A model generated the notes under the pieces. It was not told the DNA's origin. It was given only the letters and a program-made list of their open reading frames with translations, and did no database searches. From Asterella californica (lineage: Eukaryota; Streptophyta; Marchantiopsida; Marchantiales; Aytoniaceae), in contig JAYKYS010000001.1 in NCBI GenBank assembly GCA_036924285.1, positions 33,541,501-33,605,500 of the forward strand: DNA of 64,000 bases, given 5' to 3'. The position numbers and the translations under genes were made by a program. Each line of letters opens with the position of its first letter. Positions within the stretch are counted from its first letter, which is position 1. This document shows positions 10,132 to 21,340 of the stretch, in pieces.

Positions 10132-12650
10132 ACATCTATCTGTAAATCACCCAATCAGTCTGAATCTCCATGGACGCACGAAGCGCATGCATCACGATCT
10201 CGATGTCACCTCTGACAACCACCCCGTATTAATAAGATTGCAGATGTTGTGCAAATGTATCTCTGTGTTGAAGCACCATAGCACGATTGACAAGTGTGAG
10301 AAAGATCTCTCTCATCATTAGAGGATGCACGTCTCTGCCGTCCTTGTCCATCACGAGCCATCCTTGGCGGTGGATAGGTTCGTTTTAACCTACCCACCAC
10401 CAAAATCTGAACGATGCGTGGATACACCATACCATGAGCCAAAGCCGACTACATTGTGAGAAGCTGAGTAAACTCTCTCGTGGAATCTCTCAGATCCAAA
10501 CAATGTCGCAGTACTCATAACACATACTCGAGAGATCACCAGCTGCTAGACTAGAGGTGGTCATGAAAGCACGAATAAGAAATCTTTATCTAGAATGAAA
10601 GACTTTGACGGTTGAAAAGATAAAATCTCAAGAGAAGGTGATGAATAACGTTGAGGATGTAATCGTCTAAGTTCGAGAATAGTATCTTGTGTAGGAGGAG
10701 TTGTCACCAATAGACATAAATCTCGAGCAACATGACTGAGTTCCCCAACTCGACCAAGTAGTCTCTTCTTCAAAACCTCCTCCAAATCCATGATCTCCAT
10801 GTCTGGAGAAATTGCATGGTCTGCATCTCTGTCTGACAAGTTATCCAAGAAGTCTCTATTTAGATACTCCTAGTCACCACGTATGAATTGATTGAGTCGA
10901 GATAAAATCTCACGCTGACTTGATTTTTCTCCTCAGTCGTACCTCAAGCACCATCTCGGTCATAGAAAAAATAGATATCAAGCAAAAAGATCCACAGCCA
11001 AAAGATCCAAGGATAATCTAAGGGCACATCTAAAATCTATCCTCAACGTAAAAAGAATAGAGTGAAAGAGACGAGGTGAACATCGATCAAGTGAAAAAAT
11101 TCTAAAATAGAAGATGTCTGTGACCGTAACCAAACCCAACCTCCAGCTTTATCAACTAGAGAGATGCTTGAAGAGGAGAGAGAAACCAATGATGGAAAAA
11201 CTACAGAAGAAGTGGTACAACGAGATTGAGTAATAACTAAAGATAGACGTCTTGGTCCAACATCCGTACAAGCACGAGCATGACTGATGTTGGATCCACT
11301 CGTCGTAAATGAACGATCATAAAATAAACAAGAGTACATGTCTCTTGCAGAAGGTCCTCGGGTGCTAATAAAACAAAGAGTTCTAATAACCTCCGAAATC
11401 AAAGTTGTGGATATTGACCTAAATCATATCGGTCTTACCAAATCAATAAACAAAACATGAAAAATAATGTGAGATAGAATCTAAGTAACTAAACACAACA
11501 ATATAACAAAAATCATAAACATTTAAGAGAGCATAACGTATATCGTGCGTACATGCATCAAGCTCACTGTGCATAATAACGAAAAAGAATAATCTAAAAA
11601 AATAAAAAAAGTAAAAATAGAAACATGAGTAAAAAAACAGAAGGACGCAAACTACATTCCTGATTGAGCAGAGGTCGACATGCACACATCTATCGTCTTC
11701 GCTCTCGTCTTGGCAAGCACCGACTCCATCTTTTTCGTTTCGAACAACAAACTATAAAAAAATTAATCAAAATGAACAACATTCCAAAATGAACATTTAG
11801 AAAAAAAACATTTAGAAAAAAAACATTGAATGACTATATAAAAATAAAAATATAAAAAACCCTAAACTGAGAAAAAGATACAAGCTCCCCCTTCACCACT
11901 CATCCCGCACTCGCAACTCATCTAAGACTCCTCACTTGGTGCATCATGAACAAAGATGCACGAAAACTGAAGCGACGAGAGTTTAGGGTTTAGTTAACCC
12001 TAAACCTAATCAGTTTAGACGATTGATAACTTATTATAATCTTCTCGTAAAAGCCTCAAAAGGTTTCCTTAAGTCCATCTATCACTCGGTCTAGTTCAAC
12101 TCCAGTTCAAATCAAACCATTCAAAGTGAATTCGAATCAAATTAAAGAATCAACTAGAATTTGAACTGTTGAACCGTATTTTATCTTTAGTGAATAAATC
12201 AGAACTAAACTATTTTATTTAAGATAAAACAATTTTAGGGTCGAATCACTTTGGAACAGAACGACCAAACCATTTTAGAATAGACCACTTCCCACTATTG
12301 AATAGAAGAGAACTATTGAACTAATTTCTTTAATAACATCAAAGAAATTTAAATCAAATTAATTACACCGTACTTTAATATTCAGTTTGATAAAATTTGA
12401 TTCGATTCTAAACCAAATGAGCAATGATTACATGTGTTTGATGATGATACGGTATTAACACACGAAACGTCTAGAACCATACAAGTCAGCGTGCTTGCTA
12501 AGCTGAGTAGAAAACGGTGAAAAGAAAAAGTGGGTATAGTAGTAGATGCATGAAGTTATTTTATCTTCGAGAAGAGAAGGAAAGAAGAGAAAGCCGTACT
12601 CACATTGTAAAGGGAGAGTAAGCAACGACAGACAGAGAGGAGTGAAGAAA
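10132..12650. other. Decayed intergenic DNA with telomere-like motifs
   Basis: Open frames (for example 10561..10848 and 11043..11402, minus strand) lack recognisable domains and look fortuitous. GTTTAGGGTTTAG facing AACCCTAAAC at 11981..12006 is a near-palindromic pair of plant telomere-type motifs; another CCCTAAAC sits near 11863. 12090..12430 repeats the GAACC/AAACC-rich texture of 6.0-6.7 kb. Confidence 0.35.
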
Positions 12651-13197
12651 ACTGTTTTTTCACTGTGAGGAAAAGGTGGCCGTGCATCTAGAGAGAGAGA
12701 CAGGGAAGCTTGACGAATGTCTGGCAGTTCCAGTTGATAGCAACTTTGATGACGTAGTACGAGTGCAATGGAAGAGAAAGGAGAGATTGCAGGATCTAGA
12801 GAAACTAGATTTTGCAGTACTCAAAGTTCTCCATGAAAACAGATTCGTGACATTTCAAGAGATTAACACATATATGAGCTCATGTTTTGCTGTAGTCAGA
12901 TTGGCCGTATTAACTGAATTATCGATGCCATTTCCGTTATCACTTTTTTTAAAATTTATCATATATAAAATAATTATTTCATGTGCATGTGTATCTTAGT
13001 TAGATTTCACTTTTAGTACTTTGTGTAGAAGTATTGTTCAAATTATTTCTGAATAACACAAGTTAGTTAATTAGAACCTGGATCAAAAATTAGAAAAATA
13101 ATTCTAAAATTTATCATCTAGTCAATTTCCAAACTTCTTTAGTTAATGGATACGAAAGTTACATACCTGCTCGTTTCTCTGTACATTCTTCCTCTCA

Positions 13198-13232
<35 letters not shown>

Positions 13233-14368
13233 CTCATCATGACAAATCTACCAGAGATTTATTTTATCATATTTTCGTAATGAATTTCAGAATTGATCTG
13301 AATCTTTTTATAATTCTTTTTGTTTCTCAGATCCTTGACCTGGAGTTGCCAGTCATACATGTCATGTTGTTTAGTCACACCGAAAAACGAAATTTGCCTC
13401 GCTTTCCACCAAGGGCAGTGAAACTTATTTTATTTATTTTCCAGACTCTAAAAAATAAATTTTTAGATTGTTGGTTGACTTATCTCTAGATATGCGTATC
13501 TTTTTCTGCTAACTCGCACTGTTGACTAGACAAAATAACTTATATTACTGGTAATTTTAAATTAAAAATATGATAAACTATTAGAAGAAAAATCTAATTA
13601 AGTACGACATTCTTTCTAGGGGTGTGATAAAATATATTTCTGCAAATCTGCAAGTCACAGCAGACTCAAAAAGAAAGCATAGAGTACAGTAGACGGAGGA
13701 TTGTGCTGATCAAAAGCGCGATGATAACTCTTATCCCACACAAAAGCCGGAACATGCTAAAGACAAAACTCTTCACGTGATTTAAGTGGGATCTTCTCTC
13801 CCACGACACCATAAAGACAAAAGGAAGTGTCGCCTAGCTGAAGAAAAAGTCTTGCTCAACTCCCTCGCCTGCCCACACTTCGGAAGTTCGGATATAGCAC
13901 ATGGAGCCCACATTTTGTTAGACCTGATCTCCAGTAGCAGGTACCGTCGATGGGGAATGCGCACTTCCAGCGTAGATGCCCGGAAACAGTGAGAGCTGCT
14001 GCTGGGCTAAGCGCTTTTCAGAAGCTTTGCCACCTCAAGACATGGCGAGCGTTGCCAGGTGTCAGCTGGGAGCCAGCAGTCTCGTGAGCAAGTGCCGCAT
14101 CGGACTCTCTCTAGAGCTCCGAGCTGATTCACTGACTGACCTCCGAGCTTGTAAAAGGTCAGCAAGGGGGAGGGATTCACCTCATCAAGAATCGTGGATC
14201 GGGGTACCGAATCGGTGGACCGATCGGATTTAGCAAGGGTGCTCGTGCATATGCCACCGAAATCGACAAGTCGAGACGTTGATATTGTTTGTGTAGTTTG
14301 CAAGTTCCGCCACATTGTGTTTTGTGTGAGGACGGAAGAGCAGCAGGAGAGGCAGATCGTTTGCAATC
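12651..14368. other. Upstream region of catalase; no certain gene
   Basis: Contains a (TA)n microsatellite (13202..13230) and an open frame at 12676..12999 (+) with a charged stretch but no ATG near its start and no known domain. The last few hundred bases before 14369 should hold the catalase promoter and 5' leader. Upstream ATGs at 14194 and 14250 would be bypassed or be leader uORFs. Confidence 0.35.
13202..13230. repeat. (TA)n microsatellite
   Basis: About 14 uninterrupted TA units. Confidence 0.95.
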
Positions 14369-17300
14369 ATGGATCCCTACAAGGTTTCTTTTCTTTCTTT
14401 CTCACGGGCGATGATTTCCATCTAGATATCCTGGTGTTTATTACGTTTGTATTTGAGTGCTGTTCTTGCACCTGTACAGCCGTGTCTTGGAAATTTCTGA
14501 AACATTTGAGGGCGTCAGTTGATTTCTTGTAGGGAGTTCATGAGCATCTCAGTTTAGTGAGTAGGATGAGTGCCAGAGTTCGAGAGGTTTTGCACCGATT
14601 TGTGCACCACCGAGACATATATGTGAATATCGCACTTCGGTTACAGTCGTGAGATAAATTATCAGAAGAATTGCTTGGATCCTTTGGCATCTAATCAGTC
14701 GTAAAATTTCCTTCGATCATGGAACAGTTTACTCCTTCGAGCAGGTACAACTCGAATCACTGGACAACAAACAATGGTGCTCCTGTATGGAACAACAATT
14801 CTTCTCTCACCGTTGGCCCCCGTGGTAATCTTCACTTCCCGGAAAGTATACTGTTGTTATTATGTGTCACTAGCAATTGCAATTGGTTTCTTCTCCTGGC
14901 CGATCCAGTGAATCGTGAATCGGTGGTCTCGTTGATATTTGTAGAAAAGGTTTTCGTTAAGTCTGCAACGTTTAGGTGCGTTGTGGGCAGTCATTATTAT
15001 GGTTGATGAGTCTGCAGTCTGCACTGCAAGGAAGTACTGCGAAGTGAAGTGTTTGGTGTGGACGAGTGCAGGTCCTGTTTTGTTGGAGGATTATCATTTG
15101 GTCGAGAAGTTGGCCCAGTTTGACAGGGAGAGGATACCAGAAAGAGTTGTTCACGCTCGGGGTTTTAGTGCCAAGGGATACTTTGAAGTGACTCACGACA
15201 TATCTCATCTGACGACGGCTGATTTCCTTCGAGCCCCTGGAGTTCAGACCCCTCTAATCACACGCTTCTCCACTGTCATTCATGAGAGAGGCAGCCCCGA
15301 AACCCTCCGTGATCCGCGTGGCTTTGCTGTCAAGTTCTACACTCGTGAAGGCAATTTTGACATGGTCGGCAACAATATTCCTGTTTTCTTCATCCGTGAT
15401 GGAATGAAGGTACGATATATCTAAAGATTCTCGATCCGAGCTCTTCTCACATTCGGATATCATGAACACTTAAAACAGATATCGTTAGAGCACGTAAACA
15501 TTTGTAACGTTTTTGCTATCTAGTGTCTTGTAATCTCCGTCTTGGATAGTTCTAATTCGGTCTATAAACTCTTTTTCGAACTGTTACGTGTATAGTTTCC
15601 GGACATGATTCATGCCCTGAAACCCAATCCCAAAACCAACGTTCAAGAGATGTGGCGGGCGATGGATTTCTTTTCTCACGTGCCAGAGAGCCTGCATATG
15701 TTCACTTTCCTTTTCGATGACTGGGGCATTCCTTACAACTTCCGTCACATGGAGGGTTTTGGAGTCCACACGTTTAAGGTGCGAACTCTTTTGAAATTCT
15801 CGTCCCTTGAGAGGTGTGCTTTTGTATGCAACTTCTGGAGGAAAGGTGAACGATTCGTTTGTATGCTTACCATAGGGTGATGTGCAGCTCATCAACAAAG
15901 AAGGAAAGGAGACGTATGTGAAGTTCCACTGGAAGCCGTCGTGTGGACTCCGGTTTTTGCTGGAGGACGAAGCTGTGATAGTTGGAGGGCAAAATCACAG
16001 CCATGCGACTCAGGATTTGTTCGATTCCATAGCGTCTGGGAACTATCCAGAGTGGGCGCTATACATCCAAACCATGGACCCGAGAACCGAAGACTCTCTT
16101 GACTTCGATCCACTTGATGATACAAAGACTTGGCCCGAAGATCAGTTCCCTCTTCAAGTACGTGAAGCGAAGACTCTCTCTCGGATGCATATGTTGTCAT
16201 CAGGCATGATCCCTTGTAAGGTAGTACTGTCTCTTTTGGTTGTGGCGTTATAAAGCCTAAACTCGAGCTCATGGTAAGCTCTGGTGGTGTGTGTGGACAG
16301 CCTGTTGGTAAGATGGTACTGAACAAGAACATCGACAACAACTTTGCTGAGAACGAGCAGCTGGCTTTCTGCCCGGGAATTATAGTTCCTGGGATTTACT
16401 ACACTGACGATAAGATGTTCCAGACGAGAATCTTCTCGTACTCTGACACTCAGAGGCACCGCTTGGGCCCGAACTATCTCATGCTGCCTGTCAATGCGCC
16501 GAAGTGCAAACACCACAACAACCATCACGAAGGATTCATGAACTTCATGCACCGCGAGGAAGAGGTATGTGATATGATTCGAAAATGTTGCTAATGTTCT
16601 CCGAGAATAGATTACTTGGCATCAGTTGGTTCGTCTTGTAGGTTGTCGGTGTGATTTTTTGACTGGTGGAGGAAAACTTTTGTGCAGGTGAACTACTTCC
16701 CGTCACGCTACGATCCTGTTCGACATGCGGAGAAGGTCCCCGTTCCTCAGAATGTCCTATCCGGAAAACGGGAGAAGGTGGATTTCTCGTCTCCTAGTTG
16801 TCACGTTCACTGTTCCCTTTCCAGTATTTCTAGTATGAATTGGGCTGGTTGATTCCGCGAAATGAGATGGCTTCTTGCCGTGTTCTGCTGTCCTCCTTCT
16901 CTGTTGGTTCTCTCGGGTTTGAATCTGGCCTTGTTGTTCTGTATCGATATTTCTTGCATCGAGATTTCGTAATTGCCCTCCACGCAAATACGAATTTGTG
17001 TGATGTTTCTTTTGTGCTTGCTGGTTCAGACGATAATCAACAAGGAGAATAATTTCAAGCAGCCAGGCGAAAGATACCGGAGCTTCGACCCAGCAAGGTA
17101 CAGTACTACTCAGAATTGGTTATCGGGGCTTTTTCTGAATTGTTTAAGAGCTGTTGTGGAGTTCTCGCGGGGCGAGGATCAAGGTGTTCATCGTGTTTCC
17201 AAACTCCAGATGAACCTGGTGTTACAATCCGAACTGAAGGAATGATCGTTGTAATGTGGGTTTTTATGCTTGGTTCGTGGTAAATGCAGGCAAGAGAGGT

Positions 17301-17645
17301 TCCTGATGCGGTTCGTGGTTGCGTTGAGTGGCCCGAAGGTTACTGATGAGGTTCGCAGAACATGGGTGCTTTACTGGTCTCAGGTATCCTCCTCCTGTCA
17401 CATCTATACTACGCTTTTCAGTTCGGTTTTCAGTTCAACCATAACCAGTTTGGGAAGTTTATTTTGTCCCTTACTTGTGTGCCATCGTTTAATTCGTTTG
17501 CAGTTTGTATTTCAGTCTGTTGAACGAGATGTTTGTGGCGCTTGATGACTTAACTGTGATCCTCTTCCTCCTGCAGGCTGATGAAAGCTTTGGCAAGAAA
17601 CTCGCAGGGAAGTTGAATATGCCAGCCATTCAATCCGGGATGTAG
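14369..17645 (+). CDS. CAT: Catalase (haem, plant class), complete, 10 exons
   Basis: Decomposes H2O2 to water and oxygen in peroxisomes. Exons 14369..14383, 14728..14824, 15072..15409, 15596..15778, 15888..16157, 16301..16564, 16688..16777, 17030..17097, 17290..17383 and 17577..17645 sum to 1,488 nt (495 aa), the usual plant length (~492). All introns are GT-AG and every junction keeps frame. The first coding exon is only 15 nt (MDPYK), typical of plant catalases, which decides the start. Key residues sit at canonical numbers: distal His65 (VVHARG), Asn138 (VGNN) and proximal haem ligand Tyr348 ([14 protein letters not shown]). The C-terminus ends PAIQSGM, with GKKLAGKL where other plant catalases have their QKL-type internal peroxisomal signal. 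No sign of damage. Confidence 0.98.
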
Positions 17646-18671
17646 AATTTTGACAGCGTGAAGTACATATATAGAAGTCAGGGGTAAAATGTAATACAAC
17701 TTCGGTGGGGATATAAAAGCGGTGTAGAAGAGCCGGCTATCGGTATCGGTTATGTACATTTCGGTAAGGTCAGGAAGGTCAGAAACGATTATGTAACTTA
17801 AAAAGAGTAATCTGCGAGTATGCATGGAATTCGAAGTGGTTCCCCTCTTTGATTTGAGAATATTCGTCAGTCAGGGCAGTCGACAGGAATCTGATGCCAC
17901 AGTTGGTTTCCCACCTTTCCTACTTGAGGTGCAAAAGTGGAAGCTTGAGCCGATCACTCTCTGCGGTTTGTAGATGGATGAATTCGTACTTCGGTTCCTT
18001 ACTCTCGCATACTCTCGCATTCTGTATTCAGGCGTGAGCACTTGGGGATTTTATTCGTAGGGCCCTTGTGAGTCACGGGTGTACTTCACGGTTTAGTTCG
18101 AAAAGTGTGCGTGATTTGATCACGGATTGGTCTGTTTGTAACTAATACGTGATCAGAGCAATGAGGAAGGAAACGAGTTGAGCAAATCCTGATCGACTTT
18201 GCCCTCTATTTCTCACGGAGTCGTGGAATGAAACCTCATATTGTACCACCTCATGCTCACGTCGGGCATGGAGAAACATTCGAACAACTTTCGTCACTAC
18301 CGTTTTAAGTTCAATGGTAAACGATTATTCCCGTCTGCCCCTTGGTCAAGCACGTGTGGAAAGCTGGACTTTGTATATTCAAGCACCGAGTCAGCGCTGC
18401 AACGGTCTGCCATCTCCGGATCCATCGAAATCTGATAAGCACTTCTTTTCACAGAAGTGCATAACAGATGACATAATGGAGTTGCGTGTCGTAGTGGTTG
18501 AATTCATGTCACATGTGAAAAGCTCACTTGGCATGGTTGACAGGCTAAGATTCGAAAGGTCCGGCAGACTTGAGATCCTGAGGAATTTGAAGCTGAAGGA
18601 CGGCTTTGAGAACAGGAGGAGGTACAAGCTCCTAACGGCTGTTATGCAGAAATTTGCTTGATCGTTCCACT
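17646..18671. other. 3' flank of catalase, no gene seen
   Basis: Presumed 3' UTR then intergenic DNA. Open frames at 18241..18661 have no recognisable domain. Confidence 0.35.
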
Positions 18672-21340
18672 GCAACGTTTGTCGACTTGATCGGTCTTCT
18701 CATTTGATCGGTCGTCTCACTTGTCAGAGCCTGTAATGCCAGTAGTCGTGTCACGTCATCTGACACATCGGATTGTCCATGTCAGCGATTTGAAAAGTTT
18801 GGTCCATGTCAGCTCTGTCACATTGTTCGCGCGCATCGCTAGTTCGTGCGGGGTGAAGCAAAAATTTGTAAACTGGAAGTTGTTGTGTACCGGTTCGTTC
18901 TTATTGTCCCAGTCCATTTCTAGTTGAGGGGTCTTCGGGTCCGTCATAGCTATAGCAAGAACGAGGAGGATGAGCAGTTGTTTGGCAGTGAAGACGTTCT
19001 AGACAGATTTCATTTTGAAGATGTGATCCATGAATTCATGCTCGAAACGAGGAAGAAGAAGAGTCGATCGTGCTCGACCGATGGCGAAGAGAGATGGTTG
19101 AGGTTCGTTCGGCGGGACACATTCTCAGAGGCAAGACACTGGAAGCGCTGCGTGAAGCGGCAAACAGAGTCCGCTTGGGTGGAGAGTTCTCTTCATTTCG
19201 AGATTCTGAATTTTGCGTGGATTCATGGTGCTTCTTGAACAGAAGACCATGCCAGAAGCAGAAATCAAAAGCCGATCACAAAGTTCGGATCTGTAGGTAC
19301 GGAGGAAAAGCTCGATGTCCCAAGACGACTGAACAGCTTCAAGAATGACGAAAATGTTGCTGCAAATTTTCAGAACAGCCAACTACGTAGTTTTTTTGAG
19401 TTTTCGTAACATCGTCAACTGAACATGTACAGACGGTGAGATGACAGCTCGAGAGGTGGAACCACGACTCGGTGTGGTCCGTGTGGAGAGAAACTTCGAT
19501 ACCTCACCGCGGGATGAACAACATTTTATGGATGTGGATCTGTGGAAGGGGAAATTCTGCAACCTTGTAAATGGAGAGTCGAGAGTAGAAGGGCAAGATC
19601 TCCCTCATAGTCCGTGATTTACAACACTCGTGCCTGAGACACATGATGTTCTAGCGAGGTCCAGCTTCGAACTCGAAGTTCTTTTCGAGAGTGTTGTGTA
19701 ACAGATTAGCAATCGACCCAAATACCCCTATTCGGAATTTGATGGAAGAGGTTAGGACGTCATTTAACAAATGATCGCCATATTTTCAAGTGTGGCGGAG
19801 TCGGGAGCATACACACGATGCACTCGAAGGGAATCAAGCAGTATCCTTCCACTATATTCTTGCTGTTTGCAGACGTAATAAAGACATTGATCCACAGGCC
19901 GTGGTTCACTGAGGCACATGGAAAAGTAACCCGACAATCTTCAGTAGATTATTTGTTTGTCCCGGTGTTACTCGATCAGTTTTTACCCTCAGCCAGAAAG
20001 TAATTTGCATAGACGCTTGCCATAGTGAGAACAGGAAGTTTCCCTGTCAGATTTTTCTCGCGTCTGTGTTGGATGAGGCGAACGAAGCCATCATCCTCGC
20101 ATTCGTTGTCGCTCCAAGAGAAGACACAGCGAATTGGACCTGGTTCTTTGATCTTCGGAAAGCCATACATGGAATAAACTCGTCTCAGACAGTGATCATT
20201 AGTGATAGACAAAAAGGGCAGAGAAAGTTGTAGCGGATGTTCTGCCTGAAGCAATCCATGGGCATTGTGGCCATCACATTTGCATGAATGTGAGGACCAG
20301 GTTTGGGGAGGAAGCGTAGCAGCCTTTCTTGGCTTGTTTGTATGCCAAAACTCGTGAAATGTAAGATTCTCCTCCAACCAGTTCCATTAATGTAGAATTT
20401 ACAATTTCTGAGTGCGTTCAGACGGCATCGAGGCAGCGCTGTTGATGGCCCGACATGTCAACTTCTGGTTCTTCTATGCTCAGAGAATCAAAGCCATTCC
20501 GGAGAACATCGACCCCGGGACGATGGATGACATCATGATTAGAGACTTCAGTCCCAGGTCGTCTTGCTGCGAACACTGTTCTTTCTCTCCTTTTTCAGCT
20601 GAGCCCTACTTGCAACTCCCAAAACCCACAGAAGACCGTCGAGTACAACACCTCCTTCTGCTGGAAGTCAGACATTGCCAAAATTTGGTTTGCGGTCATG
20701 CCCAAAAGCGAGTCGCCTACTTGCCAGATCGTGAATGTCCGACAATCCTCGACAGACCAATCTTTCGAGGCTTTGTCTATCAACACCACTTGGAATCTCC
20801 ATGCGCGGATAGGTACTGCCGCGAGACAACAGGAACCAGGTGACGACTGCGAGAAATTACAAGGTGAAGAGAAATTTATTTTTCGTGATGCACCATTCAT
20901 AGACTTCATGCAACTCGGACATGCTTCGTACGTGAGTGCACTAGATGAGTTACGCATGATTCGAACAATCCTGCACTTCACCCATCGGGCCTCCACTTTT
21001 CTTCTCGCCTGTTGAGTCAATTCCACGATAAAACTCTTGGAGAGTACATGCTTGAGTCGCCATGACCAACACTCGGTGTGTCTGTTTCACTTGCCGCTTT
21101 AGTTCACACACCTCGCGCTTTCTCCCTTCGCAATGGTCTCCCTTCGCGTCAATTCTGAAGTCTCCGTTACACATCACAAGTCCAGGTGGACATAAAGCTG
21201 AATCAGACAGTCTGACGTGGCATGATTACTGGCATTACAAGCTATTGCAAGTCAGGGATCGATCAAATGATTAAATCATATAAAGGGATACAAATCAGCT
21301 GGAGACACGTTGTAGAGGACCGATCAAACAAATTTTTGAC
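18672..21340 (+). mobile_element. Decayed MULE
   Basis: Encloses the broken transposase described separately. Diverged inverted termini lie at about 18682..18775 and 21195..21340. They share CTTGATCGGTC / GTTTGATCGGTC, CATTTGATCG(G/A)TC, GTAATGCCAGTARTC and a (C)ACGTCA block, in mirrored order. The right arm has an extra ~35 bp between the first two blocks. Outer boundaries and target duplication could not be fixed. A further open stretch at 20601..21015 (+) inside it is unassigned. Confidence 0.65.
19061..20392 (+). pseudogene. MULE transposase pseudogene
   Basis: Collinear with the intact transposase at 34150. Around 19070..19345 it reads KSKADHKVRICRYGG, matching KSKEECRVRVCRYGA. At 19960..20235 it reads CIDACHSENRKFPCQIF to VIISDRQKG, including both catalytic aspartates. 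A one-base shift and TAG near 20232 break the frame; it resumes as ADVLPEAIHGHCGHH and MNVRTRFG with another TAG near 20317. A GT follows KTREM at the position of the intact gene's intron donor. The middle (19350-19950) is badly eroded. This copy keeps the Cys of the HxxC..H motif, which the intact copy has lost. Confidence 0.8.

Noticed and set aside
10561..11402. Minus-strand ORFs of 95 and 119 codons
   Set aside because: No recognised domain; region is strongly purine/pyrimidine biased, which lowers stop frequency on one strand.
12676..12999. 107-codon + ORF upstream of catalase
   Set aside because: No ATG near the start and no family recognised; composition beyond the first 70 codons becomes AT-rich and hydrophobic like translated intergenic DNA.
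15892..16552. Minus-strand ORFs of about 130-150 codons over the catalase exons
   Set aside because: Shadows of the plus-strand catalase coding sequence.
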